17,161 bases of DNA from Anaerolineae bacterium (lineage in GTDB: Bacteria > Chloroflexota > Anaerolineae > Aggregatilineales > Phototrophicaceae): contig JAIOHO010001043.1 of NCBI GenBank assembly GCA_019912905.1, positions 1 to 17,161 of the forward strand. The letters are read 5' to 3'. Within the stretch, counting starts at the first letter, position 1; each line of letters starts with the position of its first letter. Of this stretch, positions 7,394 through 15,078 are shown piece after piece. The translations under genes and the position numbers were made by a program. The notes under the pieces were generated by a model. That model was not told the origin of the DNA, made no database searches, and saw nothing but the letters and a program-made list of their open reading frames with translations.

Positions 7394-8646
7394 AGCCGGT
7401 GGGCGTGGTTAATCTCCTGGACGTAGCGCGCCAGTCGCACCAGCGCATCGTCGGCCCCCTGTGAGCCGGGCTTGGCGATGAAGGGCAGCCCATCGTGTGG
7501 TCCGCCGACGATCCGCGCGCCGGGTGTGCCCGGCAGAATCTCTCTGGTTTCCAGCCGCAGCCCATCGGCACCCAGAAGTCCAAACAGGCTGAATGCGGTG
7601 GTTCCGCCGGTCGCCACGAATCCGCCGAGGCCAACTGGCATGGGTGTCAGCACGGCCCGCACGAGTGCGTCGATCCGCGCCGCGATCTCTGCCCGGTCGA
7701 TTCCCCGCAGCATAGCCTCGTACCATAATTGTTCCGCCTGATCCGGCAGCGTCGATACCTGAAGAATGACATGCGGGTACATGGCAAGGGCATCCGTTAA
7801 AGCTGCGCGATACGGTAGCGCATAATCCGCAGCCGATCGATCCAGAAAGGTTTCATCGTAGGCGACCTGAATATGCGCACATGCAAACGCGTCCTTGAGA
7901 GCCTGCACCTGCTGGTGAGCCACCGCGCTGAGGGTGCCAATCAGAAACAAAGTGGGGCGGCCTGGCTGTTCATAAAGACGGCTGAGCGCCTCGCCCATCC
8001 CATACGTCCCGGCAAAAAACCGAATGCCTGCGCGGTAAGCCGCCTCGACGACACGATTCAGGTCCGCCTGCTCCGCACAGTCTGCCACCAGGACCCCCGC
8101 CTTCGACTGCTGAATGCGGGTCCGAATCGCGGCAGCACCCTCGTAAATAGTGTCCAATCCGATCAACTCGATCGGGAGATCGGTTTGTTTTCCCACAATC
8201 GTCAGGATATTCGATCCCTCGATTGGGCTGGACGGATCGACCTGGGGCAGCACCATCTCTAACAAATAGCTGTCTACATGATGATACCCACCTACCGTCT
8301 TGCGACCGATCTTCGGCGAGGCAGCCACCAGCAGGCAGCGTTCGAAACCGAACACCTCGCGAACAGCCGTCACTTCCTGCCCAATCGCCCCGCGCAGCAG
8401 CGAGTCGATCTTTTTGACGACGATTTCCGGGGCCATCTGCCGCAGAGTCCGAGCTGCCTCGCGCACAGTCTGGTATGCCACGTCTGGCGCTCGGTTGCGT
8501 GTCTCGGTATTGACGATCAACACCTCCGCATCGCGGACTACACCGGCCTGCACCAGCAGGGTCTCCATGCCCGCAGCGGAGAACTCGACGCCGATATTCA
8601 TCCCGCCAGACAGATCATCGGTGAGAATACCCACTTTCATACGCAT
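7390..8646 (-). CDS. Four-carbon acid sugar kinase family protein (DUF1537/OtnK-like)
   Basis: 418 aa, the usual length for this two-domain family, whose characterised members phosphorylate four-carbon acid sugars (for example D-erythronate, D-threonate, 3-oxo-tetronate) in catabolism. Motifs match by eye: N-terminal GILTDDLSGG (6-15), NTETR (46-50), KKIDSLLRG (78-86) and a C-terminal nucleotide-binding ATGGTTAFSL, then a PGTP-GLPFIAKPGSQG stretch. The N-terminal loop differs from the common ADDxTGA form. The ATG at 8646 (MRMK) is preferred because AGGGAGAG lies about eight bases upstream; an extension to 8676 is possible but lacks a ribosome site. No aldolase, isomerase or dehydrogenase of the known tetronate pathways is next to it. 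It is divergent from the Liv-type importer, so a link with the imported substrate is an inference only. Confidence 0.85.
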   Translation of the reverse strand: MRMKVGILTDDLSGGMNIGVEFSAAGMETLLVQAGVVRDAEVLIVNTETRNRAPDVAYQTVREAARTLRQMAPEIVVKKIDSLLRGAIGQEVTAVREVFGFERCLLVAASPKIGRKTVGGYHHVDSYLLEMVLPQVDPSSPIEGSNILTIVGKQTDLPIELIGLDTIYEGAAAIRTRIQQSKAGVLVADCAEQADLNRVVEAAYRAGIRFFAGTYGMGEALSRLYEQPGRPTLFLIGTLSAVAHQQVQALKDAFACAHIQVAYDETFLDRSAADYALPYRAALTDALAMYPHVILQVSTLPDQAEQLWYEAMLRGIDRAEIAARIDALVRAVLTPMPVGLGGFVATGGTTAFSLFGLLGADGLRLETREILPGTPGARIVGGPHDGLPFIAKPGSQGADDALVRLARYVQEINHAHRL

Positions 8647-8720
8647 GTCACTTTCTCTCCCTGGAAGTGATTCCACCCGGTTTCTGGCGAACCATCCAGC
8701 CGCTCGATAGATGGCACTTT

Positions 8721-8726
8721 ATATTA
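8721..8726 (-). promoter_or_regulatory. Candidate -10 box for the DUF1537 gene
   Basis: On the minus strand this reads TAATAT, a good sigma70 -10 hexamer, giving a leader of about 68 nt. The -35 position 16-17 bp upstream is poor (TTTCCT or GTTTCC), so an activator would be needed or the call is wrong. Confidence 0.35.
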
Positions 8727-8801
8727 CTATCGCATGAATCTCAGGAAACACCACTGGCGGCGCAATGTCTACAATCGACAATCAAACCGATTTACATCCT
8801 G

Positions 8802-8811
8802 TGCATATGCA
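8802..8811. promoter_or_regulatory. Perfect palindrome TGCATATGCA, candidate operator between divergent genes
   Basis: This 10-bp perfect palindrome ends 3 bp before the -35 box of the predicted liv promoter, in the gap between the divergent DUF1537 gene and livK. The position suits a regulator of one or both genes. It resembles the TGCAA-A-TTGCA palindrome at 2374-2384 before the kinase gene. The match is short. Confidence 0.4.
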
Positions 8812-8814
8812 ATT

Positions 8815-8842
8815 TTGTAAAAGAATGAATCAGCGTTAAAAT
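8815..8842 (+). promoter_or_regulatory. Sigma70-like promoter of the liv operon
   Basis: TTGTAA (8815-8820), a 16-bp spacer and TAAAAT (8837-8842) form a reasonable sigma70 promoter. Transcription would begin near 8849 and give a leader of about 105 nt before livK. This also argues against translation from the in-frame ATG at 8841, which lies inside the -10 box. Confidence 0.6.
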
Positions 8843-8850
8843 GTTGCCCC

Positions 8851-8920
8851 AATTGATCTGGCTTGGGGATAGACGGCTCGCCTTGCCTTCAAGTCCAGGC
8901 CCAACCGATCAAAATCAATT
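8851..8920 (+). other. Foldable 5' leader of the liv operon
   Basis: GATC-t-GG-c-TTGGG (8855-8867) can pair with CCCAA-CC-GATC (8900-8910): 11 base pairs with two single-base bulges. An alternative outer pairing is AATTGAT (8851-8857) with ATCAATT (8914-8920), also perfect. The two pairings share bases and exclude each other in part, as in switching leaders. No known riboswitch class was recognised. The structure ends before the Shine-Dalgarno at 8943. The rest of the 8647-8954 gap holds no gene. Confidence 0.4.
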
Positions 8921-8954
8921 ACGATGTCCTACAAAACTGCTCAGGAGAAAGAAC

Positions 8955-10196
8955 ATGAAGCGAATACTACCTCTGTTATTGATTTTGTCGCTGTTTGCGA
9001 TCGCCACCGGCGTTCAGGGTGCTCAGATGGAGTGCACGGACGAAATTGGCTGCGTCGAGATTGCCCCCGATGATCCGATTGTGATCGGCTACATGCTGAC
9101 ACTCTCGGGCGGCACTTCGTTCCTCGGCGAAGATTCTCTCGGCGGTATCGAAATCGCCGTCAGTGATCGCGACAGCATGCTGCTCGACCATGACATCGAA
9201 CTGATCGGCGAGGACTCGCTGTGCAGCGCAGAAGGTGGTCAGACCGCGGCCCAGAAACTCGCGGCCAATGATCAGCTGCTCGGCGTGGTCGGCACCAACT
9301 GCTCCAGCTCCGCAACAGCTGCCCTGCCCATCATCAGCACTGCGGGTATGGTCATGATTTCGCCCTCCAACACCGCGCCCAGCCTGACCAATGATGACAC
9401 CGCTTCGGGCGGCGTCTGGCAGCCGGGCTACTACCGCACCGCCCATAACGACCTGTTCCAGGGAGCAATCGCGGCGGAATTCGCCTTCAACGAACTGGGT
9501 CTGACGAAGCTGGCGACGATCCACGATGGCAGCCCCTATGCTGAAGGTCTTCAGGCTGTGATGGCCGACACCTTTACTGAACTCGGTGGTGAGGTCGTCT
9601 TCCAGGGCGCGATCAATGTCGGTGATACCGATATGTCCGCGATCCTGACCGAAGTGGCCGCAGCTGGCCCAGAGGTCATCTACTTCCCGGTCTTCGAGCC
9701 AGAAGGTGACTTCATTGCGGCTCAGACCGCAGACACCCCGGGTCTGGAAGACGCGGTGCTGATGGGCGCGGACGGCCTGCTGTCAGACAGTTTCCCCGAA
9801 GCCACCGGTGAAGCCGCAGTCGGCATGTACCTGTCAGGTCCTTCCGTTACGGGTGACGAATACACGGCATTCCTCGACAAGTGGGCTGAGGAAATCGGCG
9901 GCGTGCCCCCGAGCGGCTACCACGCCCATGCCTACGATGCCACCAATATCCTGCTGGACGCAATCGAATCCGTAGCCGAGGTTGGCGAAGATGGCACCAT
10001 CGTCGTCGGTCGCCAGGCTCTGCGCGACGCACTGACCGCCACAGCCGACTATGCTGGTCTGACGGGCAGCCTGACTTGCAACGCCACCGGCGACTGCGCG
10101 ACTGGCGAAGCCCTGGCAATTTTCCAGATTACCGAAGCGGAACTGGAAGGCAACTGGCCGCCCCCGGTCGTCTGGTCCCCCGGGCAGGATATGTAA
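8955..10196 (+). CDS. livK: Liv-type ABC transporter substrate-binding protein
   Basis: An extracytoplasmic binding protein of the type I periplasmic-binding fold (Leu/Ile/Val-binding family) that delivers ligand to the LivHM permease. 413 aa. A Sec signal peptide is clear: KR, then a hydrophobic core (residues 4-17), and likely cleavage near VQG-A or GA-Q (22-24). There is no lipobox: the first cysteine is residue 27, outside a lipobox context. Mature features include IGYMLTLSGG, a GVVGTNCSSS ligand-loop region and SPSNTAPSLT. Six cysteines (27, 33, 90, 116, 375, 381) could form three disulfides. The ATG at 8955 has AGGAGAAAG immediately upstream; an open extension to 8841 is rejected because it overlaps the promoter. 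First gene of the livKHMGF operon. The ligand may be an amino acid or another small acid; the sequence does not say. Confidence 0.93.
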   Translation: MKRILPLLLILSLFAIATGVQGAQMECTDEIGCVEIAPDDPIVIGYMLTLSGGTSFLGEDSLGGIEIAVSDRDSMLLDHDIELIGEDSLCSAEGGQTAAQKLAANDQLLGVVGTNCSSSATAALPIISTAGMVMISPSNTAPSLTNDDTASGGVWQPGYYRTAHNDLFQGAIAAEFAFNELGLTKLATIHDGSPYAEGLQAVMADTFTELGGEVVFQGAINVGDTDMSAILTEVAAAGPEVIYFPVFEPEGDFIAAQTADTPGLEDAVLMGADGLLSDSFPEATGEAAVGMYLSGPSVTGDEYTAFLDKWAEEIGGVPPSGYHAHAYDATNILLDAIESVAEVGEDGTIVVGRQALRDALTATADYAGLTGSLTCNATGDCATGEALAIFQITEAELEGNWPPPVVWSPGQDM

Positions 10197-10236
10197 CTGT
10201 TTGCTGACGGCAGTTTGAAATCGTCATCATGAAGGA

Positions 10237-10272
10237 AATGAGCCAGGTACGCCCGCGCGTTTCTGGCTCATT
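10237..10272 (+). other. Intercistronic hairpin between livK and livH
   Basis: A perfect 10-bp stem (AATGAGCCAG 10237-10246 with CTGGCTCATT 10263-10272) and 16-nt loop lie in the 97-bp gap after livK. GGA/TCC can extend it with one bulge. No T-run follows, so it is not a typical terminator. Such hairpins commonly stabilise the upstream mRNA, keeping the binding protein in excess of the permease. Confidence 0.65.
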
Positions 10273-10293
10273 CCGTAATCGCTGGAAAAAACG

Positions 10294-11370
10294 ATGAGAC
10301 TCGTTCTGAATCAACGTACAATCGATGAGTTTTCCTGGGTCGATTTTATTATTGGTGTCCTCCGCGTGGTCATTATCGCGCTGATCATCATCGGCTCATG
10401 GAATACCCTTGCCTCTGGTCGCTTCACGGCGGATCAATGGATCAGTCTGGTGATTTCCGGCCTTGCCCAGGGCAGCATCTATGCCCTGATCGCCCTGGGA
10501 TACACGCTCGTCTACGGCATCCTGCTCATGATCAACTTCGCGCATGGCGAAGTGTTCATGTCAGGCGCATTTACCGCCGTCTTCCTGGCCGAAGCCTTTG
10601 ACCGCAGCGGCTTCCTCAACGGTTCTCCGCTGCTGGCGGTGCCGCTGCTGATCCTCTTCGCCGCTCTGGTTTCGATGAGTGTCGCCATCCTGCTGGAGCG
10701 AATCGCCTATCGCCCGCTGCGGAATGCCCCTCGGCTTGTCCCCCTCATTACCGCCATCGGCGCATCCTTCTTCCTCCAGTACACCTTTCGCGGCCTGTAC
10801 GGGTCCGGTTTCAAATCGTATCCTACAGTCGATGCCTTACGCGGCTCGTTCACCGTTGGCAGTGTGACGATTCCCATCAGTCAGATGGTCGTTTTTGCGG
10901 CTGCCCTGGTGCTGATGCTCGGGCTGTACTGGCTGGTCGAACGCACCAAGCTCGGCAAGGCCATGCGCGCTGTATCCGAGAATAAGGAAGTCTCGGCGCT
11001 CATGGGAATCGACATCGACCGGATCATCGTGTTTACCTTTGCCATCGGCGGCGCGCTGGCCGGTGCAGCAGGTGTGATCAACGGATTGTATCGGCCCCAG
11101 GGGGTCAATTTTTTCATGGGCTTTGTGCCGGGTATCAAAGCGTTCACGGCGGCTGTGCTGGGCGGCATCGGCAATATCCCCGGCGCGATGCTCGGTGGCT
11201 TGTTCCTGGGCGTGATTGAAGCGATCGGCCCGAATCTGGTACTGGCTGGATTGGGTATCCCCGGCGCGAATCAGCTCAAGGATGTCATCGCATTTACCAT
11301 GCTGGTCCTGGTGCTGATCTTCCGTCCTCAGGGCATCCTCGGCGAACGTTTGGCCGAGAAGAAGGCTTAG
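10294..11370 (+). CDS. livH: Liv-type ABC transporter permease LivH
   Basis: One of the two membrane subunits of the importer. 358 aa, against about 290-310 for typical LivH. The family core starts near residue 56 with GLAQGSIYALIALGYTLVYG, then LLMINFAHGEVFM, an ERIAYRPLR loop, an AMRAVSENKEVSALMGI cytoplasmic coupling segment and the late AVLGGIGNIPGAMLGG. About eight hydrophobic segments belong to the core. Before it is an additional N-terminal stretch (about residues 17-41) rich in I, V and L that looks like one more membrane helix. The ATG at 10294 has GGAAA a few bases upstream; the extension contains no later start with a better site. It lies 12 bp before livM. Confidence 0.92.
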   Translation: MRLVLNQRTIDEFSWVDFIIGVLRVVIIALIIIGSWNTLASGRFTADQWISLVISGLAQGSIYALIALGYTLVYGILLMINFAHGEVFMSGAFTAVFLAEAFDRSGFLNGSPLLAVPLLILFAALVSMSVAILLERIAYRPLRNAPRLVPLITAIGASFFLQYTFRGLYGSGFKSYPTVDALRGSFTVGSVTIPISQMVVFAAALVLMLGLYWLVERTKLGKAMRAVSENKEVSALMGIDIDRIIVFTFAIGGALAGAAGVINGLYRPQGVNFFMGFVPGIKAFTAAVLGGIGNIPGAMLGGLFLGVIEAIGPNLVLAGLGIPGANQLKDVIAFTMLVLVLIFRPQGILGERLAEKKA

Positions 11371-11382
11371 GGGGAAGCGACC

Positions 11383-13140
11383 ATGACCACAAATTGGAAA
11401 CCGATCATCCGCATGGGCCTTCTCGCAGGGATCATCACCCTGTATATGGCCGTCGTGGGCATGCTGGAATCGTTCAGCGAACGAGAAGTCATCCGTGACT
11501 TCGTGACTCTCGGCCAGATCATGCTCGTGTTTGCCAGCATCACCGCCGGGTATCTGGCGACACGCCGCTTGTCTGACGCGCAGAATCCGCTGCGCCTGCT
11601 GGTATCCGGGGCCATCGTCGGCCTGATGTCCAGTCTGCCGCTGCTGGTGCTCGTTTTGCTGGCGAGCCAGCTTGAACTGCGCGACATCCTCGTCAATGTC
11701 ACGCGCGACCTGATCCGCATCCTGACGTTCGATCAGGAAAGCCTGCTGACGGGCGGCCTGATGCTGCTCCTTGTCTTTACTGCTGCCGGGACGGTCGGCG
11801 CACTCATCCGCTCGATTTCTCCACGTCTGCGCCAGTCGCTGATTTTTGGGGTCGCCTGGGTACTCGGCATCGGCATTCTCAGTGAACTGGTCCAGCAGAT
11901 CCTTCAGCAGGTTTTTGACCGCGATGCGCTGCGGGTTGTGTTTATCCGCGATGCCCTCAAGCCGGAGGCGGCGCTGGCGATTTTCGTCATCGCGGCAGTT
12001 CTCGACTATTTGTGGCTGAGCCAGGGAAAGGTCCTTCGCAGCCGCCTCACACCCACCGCCCCCGGACCTCAGCGGAACCTCCGCTATGGCGGTTTCGCGC
12101 TGCTGGCGCTCCTCCTGTTGGTGCTGCCCTGGTTGGTCGGCACGGCCACCAGCGACGTCCTCACCAGCGTCGGTCTCTACATTCTCATGGGCCTGGGCCT
12201 GAATATCGCCGTCGGTCTGGCTGGCCTGCTTGACCTGGGTTACGTCACCAACTTCGCTGTCGGCGCATACGTAATGGGTGTGCTCACCTCGACCGGGCCG
12301 CTTGGCATCGACGCCAAAACAGGCCTGGCGATCTTCAATTTCTGGCTGGTACTGCCCGTCAGCCTGATCGTCGCGATGTTCACCGGCCTGATCCTGGCGG
12401 TGCCAGTCCTGCGGATGCGCGGCGATTATCTGGCAATCGCGACGCTTGGTTTTGGTGAGATTATCCGCCTGCTGGCGATTTCGGACTGGCTGAAGCCAGT
12501 CATCGGCGGCGCACAGGGAATCCTGTTCATCCCAAAGCCAGAATTCCTGGGTGTCCGACTGCTTCCGCAAGCGGAAATTTTCCCGCTAATCCTGAATGAC
12601 CCACAGCAGATCTATTATGTGATTCTCGCGGCCTGCCTGTTTGCCATTTTCGTCTCAACCCGGCTCAACAATTCGCGCACCGGGCGGCAGTGGATGGCGA
12701 TCCGCGAAGACGAAGATGTAGCCGCGGCAATGGGCATTAACACGGCCAAAGCGAAGCTGCTGGCGTTCACGCTCAGTGCCGCCACCGGCGGTCTGGCCGG
12801 AGGAATCTTCGCCAGCAAGCTGGGGACGATCTTCCCGAACAGCTTCAGCCTGCTGGTTTCGGTGAATGTACTCAGCCTGATCATCATTGGCGGGATGGGC
12901 AGCATTCCCGGAATCGTGATCGGTGCCTTCGTGCTGATCGGTCTGCCCGAGATTCTGCGTGAATTCGACCAGTTCCGCCTGCTGCTGTACGGCGCACTGC
13001 TGATCGTCATGATGCTGGCGCGGCCAGAAGGTCTGTGGCCGTCTGCGATCCATCGGCGAGAGATGCATCAAACCGAAGACGACAGCAAGCCAATAGCGGA
13101 ACCCCCACGCGATGCGACGGTCGTAGTCGCCGGTGACTAA
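11383..13140 (+). CDS. livM: Liv-type ABC transporter permease LivM with large N-terminal membrane extension
   Basis: The second membrane subunit. 585 aa, much longer than the usual 320-430. The family core begins near residue 238 and includes GLAGLLDLGYVTNFAVGAYVMG, MRGDYLAIATLGFGEIIRLL, the coupling stretch WMAIREDEDVAAAMGINTAKAKL and IIIGGMGSIPGIVIG. The first 230 residues are not LivM core: they hold about six hydrophobic segments (roughly 9-28, 41-60, 72-96, 120-145, 152-170, 195-215) separated by charged loops. A hydrophilic tail of about 35 residues follows the last helix. AGGGGGA lies before the ATG at 11383. Reading is continuous, so the extension is a genuine in-frame part of the gene unless the start lies inside. 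Its role is unknown; it could be a regulatory or assembly domain. Confidence 0.92.
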   Translation: MTTNWKPIIRMGLLAGIITLYMAVVGMLESFSEREVIRDFVTLGQIMLVFASITAGYLATRRLSDAQNPLRLLVSGAIVGLMSSLPLLVLVLLASQLELRDILVNVTRDLIRILTFDQESLLTGGLMLLLVFTAAGTVGALIRSISPRLRQSLIFGVAWVLGIGILSELVQQILQQVFDRDALRVVFIRDALKPEAALAIFVIAAVLDYLWLSQGKVLRSRLTPTAPGPQRNLRYGGFALLALLLLVLPWLVGTATSDVLTSVGLYILMGLGLNIAVGLAGLLDLGYVTNFAVGAYVMGVLTSTGPLGIDAKTGLAIFNFWLVLPVSLIVAMFTGLILAVPVLRMRGDYLAIATLGFGEIIRLLAISDWLKPVIGGAQGILFIPKPEFLGVRLLPQAEIFPLILNDPQQIYYVILAACLFAIFVSTRLNNSRTGRQWMAIREDEDVAAAMGINTAKAKLLAFTLSAATGGLAGGIFASKLGTIFPNSFSLLVSVNVLSLIIIGGMGSIPGIVIGAFVLIGLPEILREFDQFRLLLYGALLIVMMLARPEGLWPSAIHRREMHQTEDDSKPIAEPPRDATVVVAGD

Positions 13141-13156
13141 GAAAGAGGACCAGCCC

Positions 13157-13951
13157 ATGGCAGACAATATCCTGGCCGCGACCGGCATGACGAAGCGCTT
13201 CGGCGGGTTAATCGCGGTAGACAATCTGGATTTCACCATCCCGCGCAATTCAATCGCCAGCATCATCGGTCCGAACGGCGCGGGCAAAACCACCTTCTTT
13301 AACTGCATTACCGGGTTTTATCAGATTGATGAGGGCGAACTGCGCTTTGACGGCCTGCGGTTGAACGGCAAGACCGCCGATCAGATCACGCGTGCCGGTA
13401 TCGCGCGCACCTTTCAGAATATCCGCCTCTTCAACAACATGTCGGTCATCGAAAACATCATGGTCGGCCAGGAGGCGCACCTCAAATCGTCCTGGATCGG
13501 CACGATCCTGAATACACCCAGCACCCGGCGCGAAGATATCGAGTCCGAAGAGGAAGGCCGCCGGCTGCTGCGCTTTGTGGGGCTGGCAGGCAAAGGCGAT
13601 CTCCTGGCGAAAAACCTGGCCTACGGCGACCAGCGGCGTCTCGAAATCGCGCGCGCCCTGGCGAGTAAACCCAAGCTGATCCTGCTGGACGAGCCGACGG
13701 CGGGTATGAATCCATCTGAGACCACCACGACGACCCGCTTTATTCGCCGCCTGCGCGACGAACTCAGCATCACCGTCGTGCTGATCGAACATGACATGCG
13801 TGTGGTGATGGGTATCTCCGAACATATCACCGTGCTGGATCATGGAAAGAAAATTGCCGAAGGCCGTCCGGCGGATATTCAGAGTAATCCTCAGGTCATC
13901 GAGGCTTACCTGGGGCGCGGTGCGGCATCCAACGTAGCGGTGGAAGGATAA
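13157..13951 (+). CDS. livG: Liv-type ABC transporter ATP-binding protein LivG
   Basis: One of the two ATPases energising the importer. 264 aa, normal for LivG. Motifs: Walker A GPNGAGKT (38-45), Q-loop FQNIRLFNNMSVIENIMVGQ, signature LAYGDQRRLEIARAL (from 154), Walker B LILLDEPTAGMNP (Asp178) and the H-loop LIEHDM (His212). The signature has AYGD instead of the more common SYGQ; this is a mild variation in the same family. The ATG at 13157 has AGAGGA seven bases upstream; the GTG at 13133 would overlap the livM stop and lacks a ribosome site. It lies 16 bp after livM and 11 bp before livF, within one operon. Confidence 0.94.
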   Translation: MADNILAATGMTKRFGGLIAVDNLDFTIPRNSIASIIGPNGAGKTTFFNCITGFYQIDEGELRFDGLRLNGKTADQITRAGIARTFQNIRLFNNMSVIENIMVGQEAHLKSSWIGTILNTPSTRREDIESEEEGRRLLRFVGLAGKGDLLAKNLAYGDQRRLEIARALASKPKLILLDEPTAGMNPSETTTTTRFIRRLRDELSITVVLIEHDMRVVMGISEHITVLDHGKKIAEGRPADIQSNPQVIEAYLGRGAASNVAVEG

Positions 13952-13962
13952 GAGGCGCAGGC

Positions 13963-14676
<714 letters not shown>

Positions 14677-14699
14677 CGGCTGCTCACGCGGGTCGGGCC

Positions 14700-14729
14700 T
14701 TGACGGAACTCGTTTCGATCAGATATTAT
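14700..14729 (+). promoter_or_regulatory. Sigma70-like promoter for rpmB
   Basis: TTGACG (14700-14705), an 18-bp spacer and TATTAT (14724-14729) are close to consensus. A transcript would start near 14736, about 60 nt before the rpmB start, and runs straight into the hairpin at 14747-14777. This suggests rpmB and the downstream genes can be expressed separately from the liv operon. Confidence 0.65.
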
Positions 14730-14746
14730 GGCACCATCACGGACGC

Positions 14747-14777
14747 CGGGCGCGCTTTGTGCCCGCGTTTGTTTTTT
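14747..14777 (+). terminator. Terminator or attenuator between livF and rpmB
   Basis: A 7-bp GC-rich stem with one G-U pair (CGGGCGC 14747-14753, GTGCCCG 14759-14765) and a 5-nt loop is followed by CG and then TTTGTTTTTT (14768-14777). It looks like an intrinsic terminator for the liv operon. It lies downstream of the predicted rpmB promoter, so it may also act as an attenuator of rpmB. Confidence 0.7.
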
Positions 14778-14795
14778 GACTGGAAAGGACTTGAA

Positions 14796-15035
14796 ATGGC
14801 GAGCAAACGTAAAATGTCCGCGGTTACGCCGCAGTTCGGCAATAATCGCAGCCACTCGCTCAAGGCCACACGTCGCCAATTCAAACCGAATTATCAGAGC
14901 AAGCGGCTGTGGGTTCCTGAACTGGATCGTTTCGTGCGCGTGACTGTCACGGCTGGTGAACTGCGGACCATCGACAAGATTGGTCTGGGAGCCTTCCTGA
15001 AAAAGCGCGGCATGCAGTTCAAGGATCTGGTCTAG
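14796..15035 (+). CDS. rpmB: 50S ribosomal protein L28 (bL28)
   Basis: A structural protein of the large ribosomal subunit. 79 aa, family-typical. The core PQFGNNRSHSLKATRRQF, then NYQSKRLWVPELDRFVRV and LRTIDKIGLGAFL match bL28. The cysteine pair that many bL28 proteins use to bind zinc is absent: the protein has no cysteine, so it is the C-minus form. The ATG at 14796 has AAAGGA six bases upstream; an open extension back to 14673 overlaps livF and is rejected. A promoter-like element and a terminator-like hairpin lie in the gap ahead of it. It is not beside rpmG, with which it is often linked in other bacteria. Confidence 0.95.
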   Translation: MASKRKMSAVTPQFGNNRSHSLKATRRQFKPNYQSKRLWVPELDRFVRVTVTAGELRTIDKIGLGAFLKKRGMQFKDLV

Positions 15036-15078
15036 GTCGGGTTCAACCAGGGTCGAATGGCGAAAGACTCTTCGCGAA

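Noticed and set aside
8841..8954. N-terminal extension of livK by 38 codons
   Set aside because: Its ATG lies in the predicted -10 box and has no ribosome site, while the ATG at 8955 has AGGAGAAAG and starts a proper signal peptide.
10837..12570. A 577-codon open frame on the minus strand opposite livH and livM
   Set aside because: Its composition (rich in Q, D, H, R, A) has no domain-like pattern, and the plus strand clearly encodes two permeases. It is a codon-usage shadow.
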